45,882 nt of DNA from Actinophytocola sp. (GTDB taxonomy: Bacteria > Actinomycetota > Actinomycetes > Mycobacteriales > Pseudonocardiaceae). Position 1 is the stretch's first letter; each line of letters opens with the position of its first letter. The position numbers and the translations under genes are program-made. Positions 40,022-45,882 of this stretch are shown piece after piece. The notes beneath the pieces are model-generated. The model saw only the letters and a list, made by a program, of their open reading frames with translations, was not told where the DNA came from and did no database searches. The stretch is taken from positions 1-45,882 of the forward strand of contig NZ_WHTD01000052.1 of NCBI RefSeq assembly GCF_009379765.1, read 5' to 3'.

Positions 40022-42109
40022 TCACCGCCGTCGTGGCTTGCGGGCCTGCTGGGCCTTGCGCAGCCGCCGCCTCCGCCGGGCCGCTTCGCTGGGCGTCACC
40101 CTCGCGACCGGCACCACCTTCGGCGAGTCGGTTGCCTCGACGTCACCGGCCTCGTCCGCGGGCGCCTCGGTCTCGAGCCCACCGGCCTCCTCGACCGTCT
40201 CGGTCAGCCCGGCCTCGACCTTTGGCCCGGCTTCGGTCGCCACGGCCGACGGCCCGGCTTCAGTCACCTGCGCAACAGCTTCGGCCCGCGGCTCGGCCTC
40301 GGCCTGCGGGGCGCCCTCCGTGACCGCCTCCGCCGCGGAAGCGCCGGCCGGGTCACCACCGCTCGGGTCGATCGCGTCCGACTCGGCCTCGGCGGCATCG
40401 GTGCCCGCTGGTTCGGCTTCCGGTTCCGCGGGCGGTGCCTTGTCGGCCGGCGGGTCCGGCTCGTCGCGCGGCGGGCCGGGTGGGAGGCCGTTCGCGAGGG
40501 CGTAGCCGCGCGGGTTGCGCAGCGTCGGCACGGCCGCCACCAGCACCACACCCACCAGCAGCATCGCCGTGCCGGTCCAGAACATCGGGATCGTCCGGTA
40601 GGCGAGCGTCGTGTACGCGAGCCCCGGCGGGGTCATGCCCTGCGGGCGCGGCGTCGGCGGCGGCACCGGCTGGTCGGACGGAAGGCACACGACCCCACCC
40701 GTCGGCGCGTACGCGCGGGCCACCTGCTCGCCCAGCGACACCTGCGCCAGCGCCGACGGCAGGTTCGGCAGCCCCAGCGCCGCCGTCGGCAGCACCTGCA
40801 GGTCCAGCATCCGCGCGGTCGCCCCGAGCTGGTAGCCCTTGAACGGGTCGGTCATCCCCATGCCGCGCTCGTCCAGCTGCGCGACACCCAGCCGCAGCAC
40901 GCCGAGGTCGAGCTTCTGCAGGCCCTTGCTGACCGCGTCCGTCACCTGCTGACCGTTGGCGAGCAGGGCACCGATGATCGGCAGCTTCTCCGTGCCTGGC
41001 ACGCCCGGCAACGGGATCCCGATCGGGATGTCGAGCGACGGGTGCGCCGCGTCGAGCCCGCCCAGCCGCTTGCCGCCCTGCCAGACCTCGAGCACCGGCG
41101 CCGTGTACTTCACCGACGACGTCTTCTCGTCGCCCGTCGACGTCACCCGCAGCGTCGGCTGGCTCACCACCCGGATCTCCATCGCGAACGGCGTGCCGGC
41201 CAGCAGCTGGATCTTCGCGACCTGCAGCGTCGACGTCGACTGCACGGCCTTGTTCTTCGAGCCGGGGATGTCCACGAGCCGCACCGTCGACCGCGCCGAC
41301 AGCGTGTTCGGCAGGCTCAGCAGCGCGCCCGTGCCGTCCGCCTTCGGGCTCGCGCCGCCGGACAGCACACCGCCGAGCGTGCTCAGCGGGCCGGACAGCT
41401 GCTTGAGCCCGTTGACCACGGCCGCATCCTGCCGCGCGGTGAGCTTCGACGCGTCGAACACGCCGCTGAGGTCGGTGACGTTCGGAAGCGTCGGGATCGC
41501 GTTGACCAGCGACAGGCTGCCGACCTCGGTGGAGGCGTCGGAGATCGTGTCCACGCACGGGCCGAGCGCGTCGTCCCACTGCGCGTGCACCTGGCCGCTC
41601 AACGCGCTCGCCGTGATCAGCGAGTCCAGCGGCGTCGACGGCAGCGACAGCCCGCTGTGCGTGGGCTGTGGGTTGTTCGGCGGCGCGGTCTGCGCGAGCG
41701 CGCCCGGAGCCTGCGGGCTCGAACCCTGGAGCGCGAGGCCCCCCGGCGCCGCTTCTGCCACCGACCGCTCGAACGCGAGGTAGGCCTCGGAGTTCGCCTG
41801 CGCGCTCGCGAGCCCGAAGCCGAACTCCGCGGCCGCCTGTTTGGGCAGCTTGTCCTCGGCCCCCGGCACGATCGTCTTGGTGGGCGCCGAGTTCGGCAGG
41901 AGCCGGATGATGCCGAGCCCGGTGCCCGAGTCGCCGACCGCGTGCGCCGTCGGCGTGGGGCCGACGGGCGCCGACATCGGCGGCGAGTTCGGATCGGTCG
42001 GTGTCGGTACCGGCGTCGTCACCGGCTGCGCGAGCGCGGGCGCCGCGGAAAACGCCAGCACGACAGCCGCGAGCGGCAACGCCGTGGCGACGACTGAGCG
42101 TCCGCGCAT
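40022..42109 (-). CDS. Large exported, membrane-anchored protein of unknown function
   Basis: 695 residues. A signal peptide (RGRSVVATALPLAAVVLAFSAAPALA) is followed by a long Ser/Leu/Pro-rich extracellular part with no recognised enzyme domain (beta-rich segments such as STVRLVDIPG, SSVKYTAPVLEVW). One membrane helix lies near residues 503-525, then an acidic Glu/Ala/Pro tail of about 160 residues ending in a strongly basic ARRRRRLRKAQQARKPRRR. It would sit in the membrane with the large domain outside and a charged tail inside. AAGGAGG precedes the ATG. The 11-bp GCCGGATCACC is duplicated at 40005-40026, overlapping the stop. Family unknown. Confidence 0.8.
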   Translation of the reverse strand: MRGRSVVATALPLAAVVLAFSAAPALAQPVTTPVPTPTDPNSPPMSAPVGPTPTAHAVGDSGTGLGIIRLLPNSAPTKTIVPGAEDKLPKQAAAEFGFGLASAQANSEAYLAFERSVAEAAPGGLALQGSSPQAPGALAQTAPPNNPQPTHSGLSLPSTPLDSLITASALSGQVHAQWDDALGPCVDTISDASTEVGSLSLVNAIPTLPNVTDLSGVFDASKLTARQDAAVVNGLKQLSGPLSTLGGVLSGGASPKADGTGALLSLPNTLSARSTVRLVDIPGSKNKAVQSTSTLQVAKIQLLAGTPFAMEIRVVSQPTLRVTSTGDEKTSSVKYTAPVLEVWQGGKRLGGLDAAHPSLDIPIGIPLPGVPGTEKLPIIGALLANGQQVTDAVSKGLQKLDLGVLRLGVAQLDERGMGMTDPFKGYQLGATARMLDLQVLPTAALGLPNLPSALAQVSLGEQVARAYAPTGGVVCLPSDQPVPPPTPRPQGMTPPGLAYTTLAYRTIPMFWTGTAMLLVGVVLVAAVPTLRNPRGYALANGLPPGPPRDEPDPPADKAPPAEPEAEPAGTDAAEAESDAIDPSGGDPAGASAAEAVTEGAPQAEAEPRAEAVAQVTEAGPSAVATEAGPKVEAGLTETVEEAGGLETEAPADEAGDVEATDSPKVVPVARVTPSEAARRRRRLRKAQQARKPRRR

Positions 42110-42205
42110 CGGGTGGGGCCTCCTTGTAACCGAGTCACCGGTCCCCGACCTGTGTCCGGTTTCCTAACGAGACCGCCACCCCGCAGGTGACGCCCCAGCG
42201 CCAGC

Positions 42206-42211
42206 TACACT
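42206..42211 (+). promoter_or_regulatory. -10 box of tRNA-Thr
   Basis: TACACT, 11 bp before the tRNA 5' end. The -35 is not clear. Confidence 0.5.
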
Positions 42212-42222
42212 GAACCCGCTTC

Positions 42223-42296
42223 GCCGCCTTAGCTCAGTCGGCCAGAGCGGCTCACTCGTAATGAGCAGGTCAAGGGTTCGATTCCCTTAGGCGGCT
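42223..42296 (+). tRNA. tRNA-Thr, anticodon CGT
   Basis: 74-nt cloverleaf. Acceptor GCCGCCT pairs with AGGCGGC, with discriminator T. The D arm is GCTC/GAGC, the anticodon stem GCTCA/TGAGC with loop CTCGTAA (anticodon CGT), and the T arm AAGGG/CCCTT with loop TTCGATT. The CCA end is not encoded. Reads ACG codons. Confidence 0.96.
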
Positions 42297-42302
42297 CGCT
42301 CT

Positions 42303-42384
42303 GGCGACCCCTGTCCGCGGAATGCGCGGACCGGGGTCGCTCGCGTTTTGTTTGGGGGCCGAGCCCCCAAACCCCCACGGTGCG
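42303..42384 (+). repeat. Dispersed two-hairpin intergenic element, copy 2
   Basis: The first hairpin has arms GGCGACCCC...GGGGTCGC around TGTCCGCGGAATGCGCGGACC. The second is TTTGGGGGCCGAGCCCCCAAA, then CCCCCACGGTGCG. It is an inverted relative of 17517-17600. It directly follows the tRNA and probably terminates its transcript. Confidence 0.85.
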
Positions 42385-42429
42385 ATCATCTCTCGACCCA
42401 GCGGGGCCGCGGTTCTCTGCAGCGGGTTA

Positions 42430-42655
42430 GTCTCCGATCTCCCCTGTCGGGGAGCGCCGTTCCGGGCTGAAAATGCTGGGCGGCTGCCCGTTGACGTCGT
42501 GTCTCCTTGGTCCTGCTGAGGCCGTGGGTTAGTCGGGCGCTGGGAGATGCACGTTTGGGCTGTTCACTGTTGCTTCGAGCACGAGGATTAGATTCGCCGT
42601 TCCCTGCAGCTCCCACGGGTGACCGCCCTTGTCGGTGACCGTTGCGGAGGTGGGC
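42430..42655 (+). ncRNA. Candidate IS110 bridge RNA locus
   Basis: IS110-family elements of the IS110 group carry, upstream of the transposase, a noncoding end that encodes a bridge RNA guiding recombination. Here about 270 bases before the transposase start lack any gene. They hold a stable hairpin, CTCCCC-TGTC-GGGGAG, at 42439-42454, and further short inverted repeats. Guide loops were not matched because the element ends are not resolved. Confidence 0.4.
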
Positions 42656-42658
42656 ACG

Positions 42659-43921
42659 ATGCAGGTCGATCAAGTCGATCAAGAGATCATTCAACGGATC
42701 GCGGCGTTGGATGTCGGCAAGGCCGAGGTGGTGTGCTGCGTCCGGGTACCAGGTCCTGGGCCAAGTGCACGACGGATGCAGGAGGTCCGCACCTTCACCA
42801 CGATGACGAGATCGCTGCTGAGCTTGGGTGACTGGCTGGCTGAGCTGGGTGTCACCAGGGTGGTGATGGAAGCCACCAGCGACTACTGGCGGGCGCCGTT
42901 CTACCTGCTGGAGGACCGGTTCCAGACGTGGCTGGTCAACGCCAAGGACGTCAAGCACCTGCCGGGGCGCCCCAAGACCGACCGGTTGGATGCGGTGTGG
43001 TTGTGCAAGGTCGCCGAGCGGCAGATGCTGCGGTCCAGTCTCGTCCCGCCACCAGCGATTCGTGAGCTGCGGGACTTGACCAGATACCGGGTCGATCTGA
43101 TCGGCACCCGCACGTCGGAGAAGCAGCGGGTAGAGAAGCTACTGGAAGACGCGTTGATCAAGGTGTCGGTGGTGGTCAGCGACATTTTCGGCGTATCGGG
43201 TCGGGCAATGCTGGCGGCGCTGGTCGCCGGTGAACGTGACCCGAAGGTGTTGGCGCTCATGGCTCGCGGGTCAATGCGATCCAAGACCGGCCGGTTGGAG
43301 GAGGCGTTCACTGGCCGGTTCAGCGAGCATCACGCGTTCCTGCTGGCCACGATGCTGAACCGGGTCGATGCGATCACCGCGGACATCGCCACGGTGCAGG
43401 CCCGCGTCGACACCCAGATCGCCCCTTTCGGTCGGGCGGTGACCCGGCTCGATGAGATCACCGGCGTCGGGCTCACCACCGCGCAGACGATCACCGCCGA
43501 GATCGGCGTGGACATGTCCCGATTCCCGACCTCGGCCCATCTGGTGTCCTGGGCCAGGTTCGCGCCCGGTATCAGCGAGTCCGCTGGCCGCAAGAAGGGC
43601 AACAGCGGCACCGGCCACGGCAACCGCTACCTCGCCCGCGTTCTGGGCGAAGCGGCCGTCGCGGCCAGCCGCACCGACACATTCCTCGGTGAAAGGTACC
43701 GGCGGATCGCCCGCCGTCGTGGCAACAAACGCGCCGTCGTCGCCACTGGCCGATCGATCCTGATCATCATCTGGCATCTACTCAACGACGAGACGACCCG
43801 ATTCGTCGACCTCGGATCCGGCTACTACGACAGCCGCGTCAACCTCAACCGCAAGATGCGCAACCACGTACGGCAGCTGCAGAACCTCGGCCACCGCGTC
43901 ACCCTCGAACCCGCTGCCTGA
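42659..43921 (+). CDS. IS110-family DEDD transposase
   Basis: 420 residues. The N-terminal RuvC-like domain has Asp18 (ALDVGKAEVV), Glu71 (VVMEATSDYW), Asp108 and Asp111 (KTDRLDAVWL), the DEDD set. A coiled middle part is followed by the transposase-20 domain (from about 270), with ITGVGLTTAQTI and SWARFAPGISESAGRKKGN; the latter region carries the Ser used as second nucleophile in this family. The start chosen is the ATG at 42659 with GGAGGT seven bases before it. The gene appears intact. It lies beside a tRNA-Thr. Confidence 0.95.
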   Translation: MQVDQVDQEIIQRIAALDVGKAEVVCCVRVPGPGPSARRMQEVRTFTTMTRSLLSLGDWLAELGVTRVVMEATSDYWRAPFYLLEDRFQTWLVNAKDVKHLPGRPKTDRLDAVWLCKVAERQMLRSSLVPPPAIRELRDLTRYRVDLIGTRTSEKQRVEKLLEDALIKVSVVVSDIFGVSGRAMLAALVAGERDPKVLALMARGSMRSKTGRLEEAFTGRFSEHHAFLLATMLNRVDAITADIATVQARVDTQIAPFGRAVTRLDEITGVGLTTAQTITAEIGVDMSRFPTSAHLVSWARFAPGISESAGRKKGNSGTGHGNRYLARVLGEAAVAASRTDTFLGERYRRIARRRGNKRAVVATGRSILIIIWHLLNDETTRFVDLGSGYYDSRVNLNRKMRNHVRQLQNLGHRVTLEPAA

Positions 43922-44040
43922 GCACGACCACACCGACCAGCGCGACGCCCACCGCCGTGCCAGGCAACCACGTCACCAACCAGCATGGTCACCAGCACCA
44001 GTCACCTTCATTTTCGGATTAGGAGTGAGAGTGCACGCTG

Positions 44041-44163
44041 GTGTCGACCAGGTTGCTTGCGGAAGTCGACGAGCGACGCAACTTCCGTACGAAGGCGACT
44101 GAAGCAGCACGAGTGCACGGACTCGCCAGCGGCAGCCTCCGCAAGATCCACGCCGTGCTGATG
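44041..44163 (+). pseudogene. Possible integrase fragment
   Basis: A short stretch encodes RNFRTKATEAARVHGLASGSLRKIHAVL; the SGSLRKIHAVL part resembles the core-binding domain of actinomycete tyrosine integrases (S-T-I-R-x-I-H-x-x-L-S-G-A). There is an in-frame stop just upstream and the similarity ends after about 40 residues, so nothing functional remains. The rest of 43922-44222 shows no gene. The call rests on one motif. Confidence 0.3.
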
Positions 44164-44222
44164 GAGCCGGCAAGCCCGACGTTCGGTGAAGAATCCCGGC
44201 AGTTACAGGGGTTCCGTGCCGG

Positions 44223-44615
44223 TCAGCACGGCTCTTGGCCCAGGGCGGCCAGGCACGCCGAGCACGCGGTGAAATCGTTCCTGTTCGGGTTTGGTAGGTC
44301 GGCGACCAGCCACGCGCCGCAGACCGCCGGCCCGACAGCGGCGCCGTCGATCACGCTCACCGTGGTGGTGCCGTTCTTGGTCGCGCGCACGTGCCCCCGC
44401 TGTGGCTCAAGGTAGGAATGCCCCCACGGCGCGGTGCGCAGCCGCGCGTGCCGCTGCACGGCCCTGCCCAGCGCGACCAGGTCCCGGCCGAGCTCGACCC
44501 CGTCCCCGGCCGACGGTCGCGCGGCGTCGCGGTCGTGCGTGCCCAGGATGAACCGCGCGATGCGAGTGTTGAGGCCGGCCAGCTTCGCCATGAGCACCGA
44601 CTCGCCGTGGTCCAT
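44223..44615 (-). CDS. Small protein divergent from the XRE regulator
   Basis: 130 residues from ATG 44615, which has GGCAGGACG upstream. Recognisable pieces are TRIARFILGTHDRDAARP, LGRDLVALGRAVQRHARLR, a short beta part VRATKNGTTTVSVIDGAAVG, and two Cys in FTACSACLAALGQ near the end. Codon use looks coding and no good frame competes. Such small genes often stand opposite DUF5753 regulators in Pseudonocardiaceae. Family not recognised; a longer frame to 44744 would overlap the regulator start and is unlikely. Confidence 0.6.
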   Translation of the reverse strand: MDHGESVLMAKLAGLNTRIARFILGTHDRDAARPSAGDGVELGRDLVALGRAVQRHARLRTAPWGHSYLEPQRGHVRATKNGTTTVSVIDGAAVGPAVCGAWLVADLPNPNRNDFTACSACLAALGQEPC

Positions 44616-44716
44616 CTGGTCGTCCTGCCAATCCGCCGTTCCCGTGGCACTATTTGCCCGCGCGCTTTCACCGAACGTAAGGCGTTGACCGCACTGACAG
44701 AAAGAGACGGACATCC

Positions 44717-45559
44717 ATGGGCGGCAAGCACAGGCCGGGGACACCGCGCGACCGGGCGTTGGGCGCGGAACTGCGCGCGATCCGACAAGCCGCTGGCAAA
44801 AGCCTCCACGAGGTCGCCAAGGTGATCCAGTGGAACGTCTCCACGCTCAGCCGCCTGGAACGCGGTCAGCGGCACATCTCCCCCGAGGCGGTGATGGGCC
44901 TCGCGATGATCTACGAGTTGCCCGCCGAGCGCCGCGACGAACTGGTCGCCTGGGCCAGCAAACCGGTCGCGCTCGGCTGGTGGGACCGTCCGCTACCCGG
45001 CGTCCCCGGTGATCTGGGCGCCCTGGCTTCCTACGAGCACGAAGCCGTCCGCATGACGGAATGGTGCCCGGGCATCATCCCGGGTCTCCTGCAAGTTCCG
45101 GAATACGCCGCTGAAACTATGCACGGCACGGGCGTGCCGGAATCCGAGGTCAACCCCCGCATCGGTGCCAGGCTTCAGCGGCAGAAGCTGCTGGACCGAC
45201 GCGACCTGGACTATCTGGCGCTCATCGGGTCCGCCGCCTTGACCAACCAGCTCGGAGGACCAGCGATCTTCGGCAAGCAGCTTCGCCACCTGCTCGCGCT
45301 GTCCAGGCGTGACGGTGTGACGGTGCGATTGGTTGAGGCGCCGACTCCGTACATCTTCACCAGCTGGTACCTGATGACCTTCGAACAGGCCGGACCGGTG
45401 GTCATGTTGGAGCACCTGGGCTCGTCCACGTTCCTGTTCGACGAGGAGACCGACCCGTACACCTACGCCCGCAAGCAGCTCCGCGACATGGCTCTGTCAG
45501 AGCGGGCAACGCAGGATAAACTTGAGGAGCTGATCGAACGGAGCGACCTCGGGAGCTAG
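44717..45559 (+). CDS. XRE-family regulator with DUF5753 domain
   Basis: 280 residues. The N-terminal helix-turn-helix (about 15-70) reads LGAELRAIRQAAGKSLHEVA then STLSRLERGQRHISPE, a classic XRE form. The DUF5753 domain follows (about 100-275), with EWCPGIIPGLLQVPEYA, RLQRQKLLD and VRLVEAP motifs. Proteins of this kind in actinomycetes pair with a DUF397 protein in regulatory modules related to the WhiJ/AbaA systems of Streptomyces. The DUF397 gene starts three bases after this stop. Start ATG 44717 is supported by AGAGACGG upstream. Confidence 0.93.
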   Translation: MGGKHRPGTPRDRALGAELRAIRQAAGKSLHEVAKVIQWNVSTLSRLERGQRHISPEAVMGLAMIYELPAERRDELVAWASKPVALGWWDRPLPGVPGDLGALASYEHEAVRMTEWCPGIIPGLLQVPEYAAETMHGTGVPESEVNPRIGARLQRQKLLDRRDLDYLALIGSAALTNQLGGPAIFGKQLRHLLALSRRDGVTVRLVEAPTPYIFTSWYLMTFEQAGPVVMLEHLGSSTFLFDEETDPYTYARKQLRDMALSERATQDKLEELIERSDLGS

Positions 45560-45562
45560 CTC

Positions 45563-45742
45563 ATGCGCCAGGAGCCGTTACGGTTCAAGAAGTCTCGCCG
45601 TTCGGCCGGACAGTCCGCCTGTGTCGAGGTTGCCCACACGTTGCGCCATATCCGCGACAGCAAGAACCCCGCCGGCTCTTTCCTGCACGGCGTGGACGTC
45701 ACCGCGCTGATTGCCGCGCTCCGCATCCCACCAACCGGGTGA
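45563..45742 (+). CDS. DUF397 small protein
   Basis: 59 residues: LRFKKSRRSAGQSACVEVA, then HIRDSKNPAGSFLHG and VTALIAALR, matching the DUF397 pattern (W/F-x-K-S-x-x-S, C-V-E-V-A, V-R-D-S-K). Partner of the DUF5753 regulator upstream, from which it is separated by three bases, so the two are co-expressed. In Streptomyces such pairs act as regulator and antagonist; that role is inferred here. Confidence 0.9.
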   Translation: MRQEPLRFKKSRRSAGQSACVEVAHTLRHIRDSKNPAGSFLHGVDVTALIAALRIPPTG

Positions 45743-45802
45743 ACTAAGGAATTGTCTCAAATTAACTTGTACATGTCGTGATTGTTCTGTCATGGTTCTG
45801 GT

Positions 45803-45882
45803 ATGGCCATGGTCGTGGAGATCGATGAGCAGGTCCTGGCGGCGAAGTTCGGGACGATCCTGCCGCACTTGGATGAGCGGCA
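45803..45882 (+). CDS. Start of a transposase, ISAzo13-like, cut by the window edge
   Basis: The first 26 residues, MAMVVEIDEQVLAAKFGTIL and PHLDER, resemble the N terminus of ISAzo13-family transposases (LAAKF..LLPHLDERQRR). The rest lies outside the window. AT-rich DNA just before it (45752-45790, TTGTCTCAAATTAACTTG) probably holds the left end of the element. Confidence 0.65.
   Translation, partial: MAMVVEIDEQVLAAKFGTILPHLDER

Larger units (their letters stand above)
42385..44030 (+). mobile_element. IS110-family insertion sequence, ends not resolved
   Basis: The element comprises the upstream noncoding segment and the DEDD transposase gene at 42659-43921. IS110 elements have no classical inverted ends and make no long target duplication, so the borders given are only outer limits: it must start after the repeat ending at 42384 and end within about 110 bp of the transposase stop. 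Confidence 0.6.

Noticed and set aside
38930..42097. Very long open frame on the plus strand, about 1055 codons, running through holB and opposite the 695-residue gene
   Set aside because: The translation is almost entirely Arg, Gly, Pro, Ala and His, as expected for a shadow frame in high-GC DNA; the genuine genes in other frames have domains and ribosome sites.
42223..42296. Attachment-site repeat of the tRNA-Thr 3' end
   Set aside because: No second copy of the 3' end was seen in the window, so no att site is claimed.
1..45882. CRISPR arrays, toxin-antitoxin pairs, phage structural genes, biosynthetic clusters
   Set aside because: No regularly spaced repeats, no such domains. The holin-fold gene at 2821 is a chromosomal family.

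Overview
The window is high-GC DNA with dense genes, frequent GTG starts and ATGA/GTGA overlaps. It matches an actinomycete chromosome, most likely Pseudonocardiaceae (an Amycolatopsis/Saccharothrix/Lentzea-like organism; the genus is inference). From memory of gene order, most of it is one block colinear with Mycobacterium tuberculosis Rv3670 to Rv3644c: an EphE-like hydrolase, a holin-fold membrane protein, acs, an Rv3662c-like protein, an Rv3661-like HAD phosphatase, 6C RNA, ssd, tad pilus genes, a DEAD/DEAH helicase, topA and holB. NhaA, a VIT/CCC1 transporter, a proton pyrophosphatase and other lineage-specific genes are interspersed.

Layout. 1-321: inverted intergenic repeat. 322-5417: minus-strand run of two alpha/beta hydrolases, the holin-fold protein, NhaA and a VIT transporter. 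5488-9164: a repeat-rich membrane protein, acetyl-CoA synthetase and a Fic-like protein that lacks the Fic motif. 9312-17297: minus-strand peptidoglycan-recycling cluster (nagZ, namZ, amiE-like, murR, murQ and a hydrolase) placed between the Rv3662c-like and Rv3661-like genes, which are neighbours in M. tuberculosis. 17298-19244: an HAD phosphatase flanked by two noncoding-RNA loci, a clear 6C RNA and a positional candidate for Ms1/MTS2823. 19245-24549: tad/flp pilus operon (ssd, tadA, tadB, tadC, a small pilin-like protein, two TadE-like proteins). 24601-28059: a degenerate prim-pol-like protein converging on a large helicase. 28317-39899: hppA, a WhiA-like protein without a helix-turn-helix, topA, two membrane proteins, an MFS transporter fused to an apparently dead thymidylate kinase, and holB. 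40022-42109: a large secreted or anchored protein. 42223-45882: tRNA-Thr(CGT) followed by accessory DNA: an IS110-family element with an upstream noncoding segment where a bridge RNA is expected, a possible integrase remnant, an XRE/DUF5753-DUF397 regulatory pair with a divergent small gene, and the start of a second transposase cut by the window edge.

How the genes work together. NagZ, NamZ and the AmiE-like hydrolase carry export signals and would break exported or environmental muropeptides into GlcNAc, MurNAc and peptide. MurQ would convert MurNAc-6-phosphate to GlcNAc-6-phosphate under MurR control, but no MurP-type transporter or MurNAc kinase is present here. Ssd, TadA, TadB, TadC and the pilin-like proteins form a minimal actinobacterial Tad apparatus. 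TopA, the MFS-Tmk protein and HolB form a replication-linked neighbourhood.

The most interesting points are several proteins that keep a family fold but have lost the catalytic motif (EphE-like, Fic-like, prim-pol-like, Tmk-like), the two noncoding-RNA loci, and several intergenic repeat families. No CRISPR array, secondary-metabolite cluster or obvious new defence system was seen. All homology and synteny statements come from reading the translations; no database search was run.
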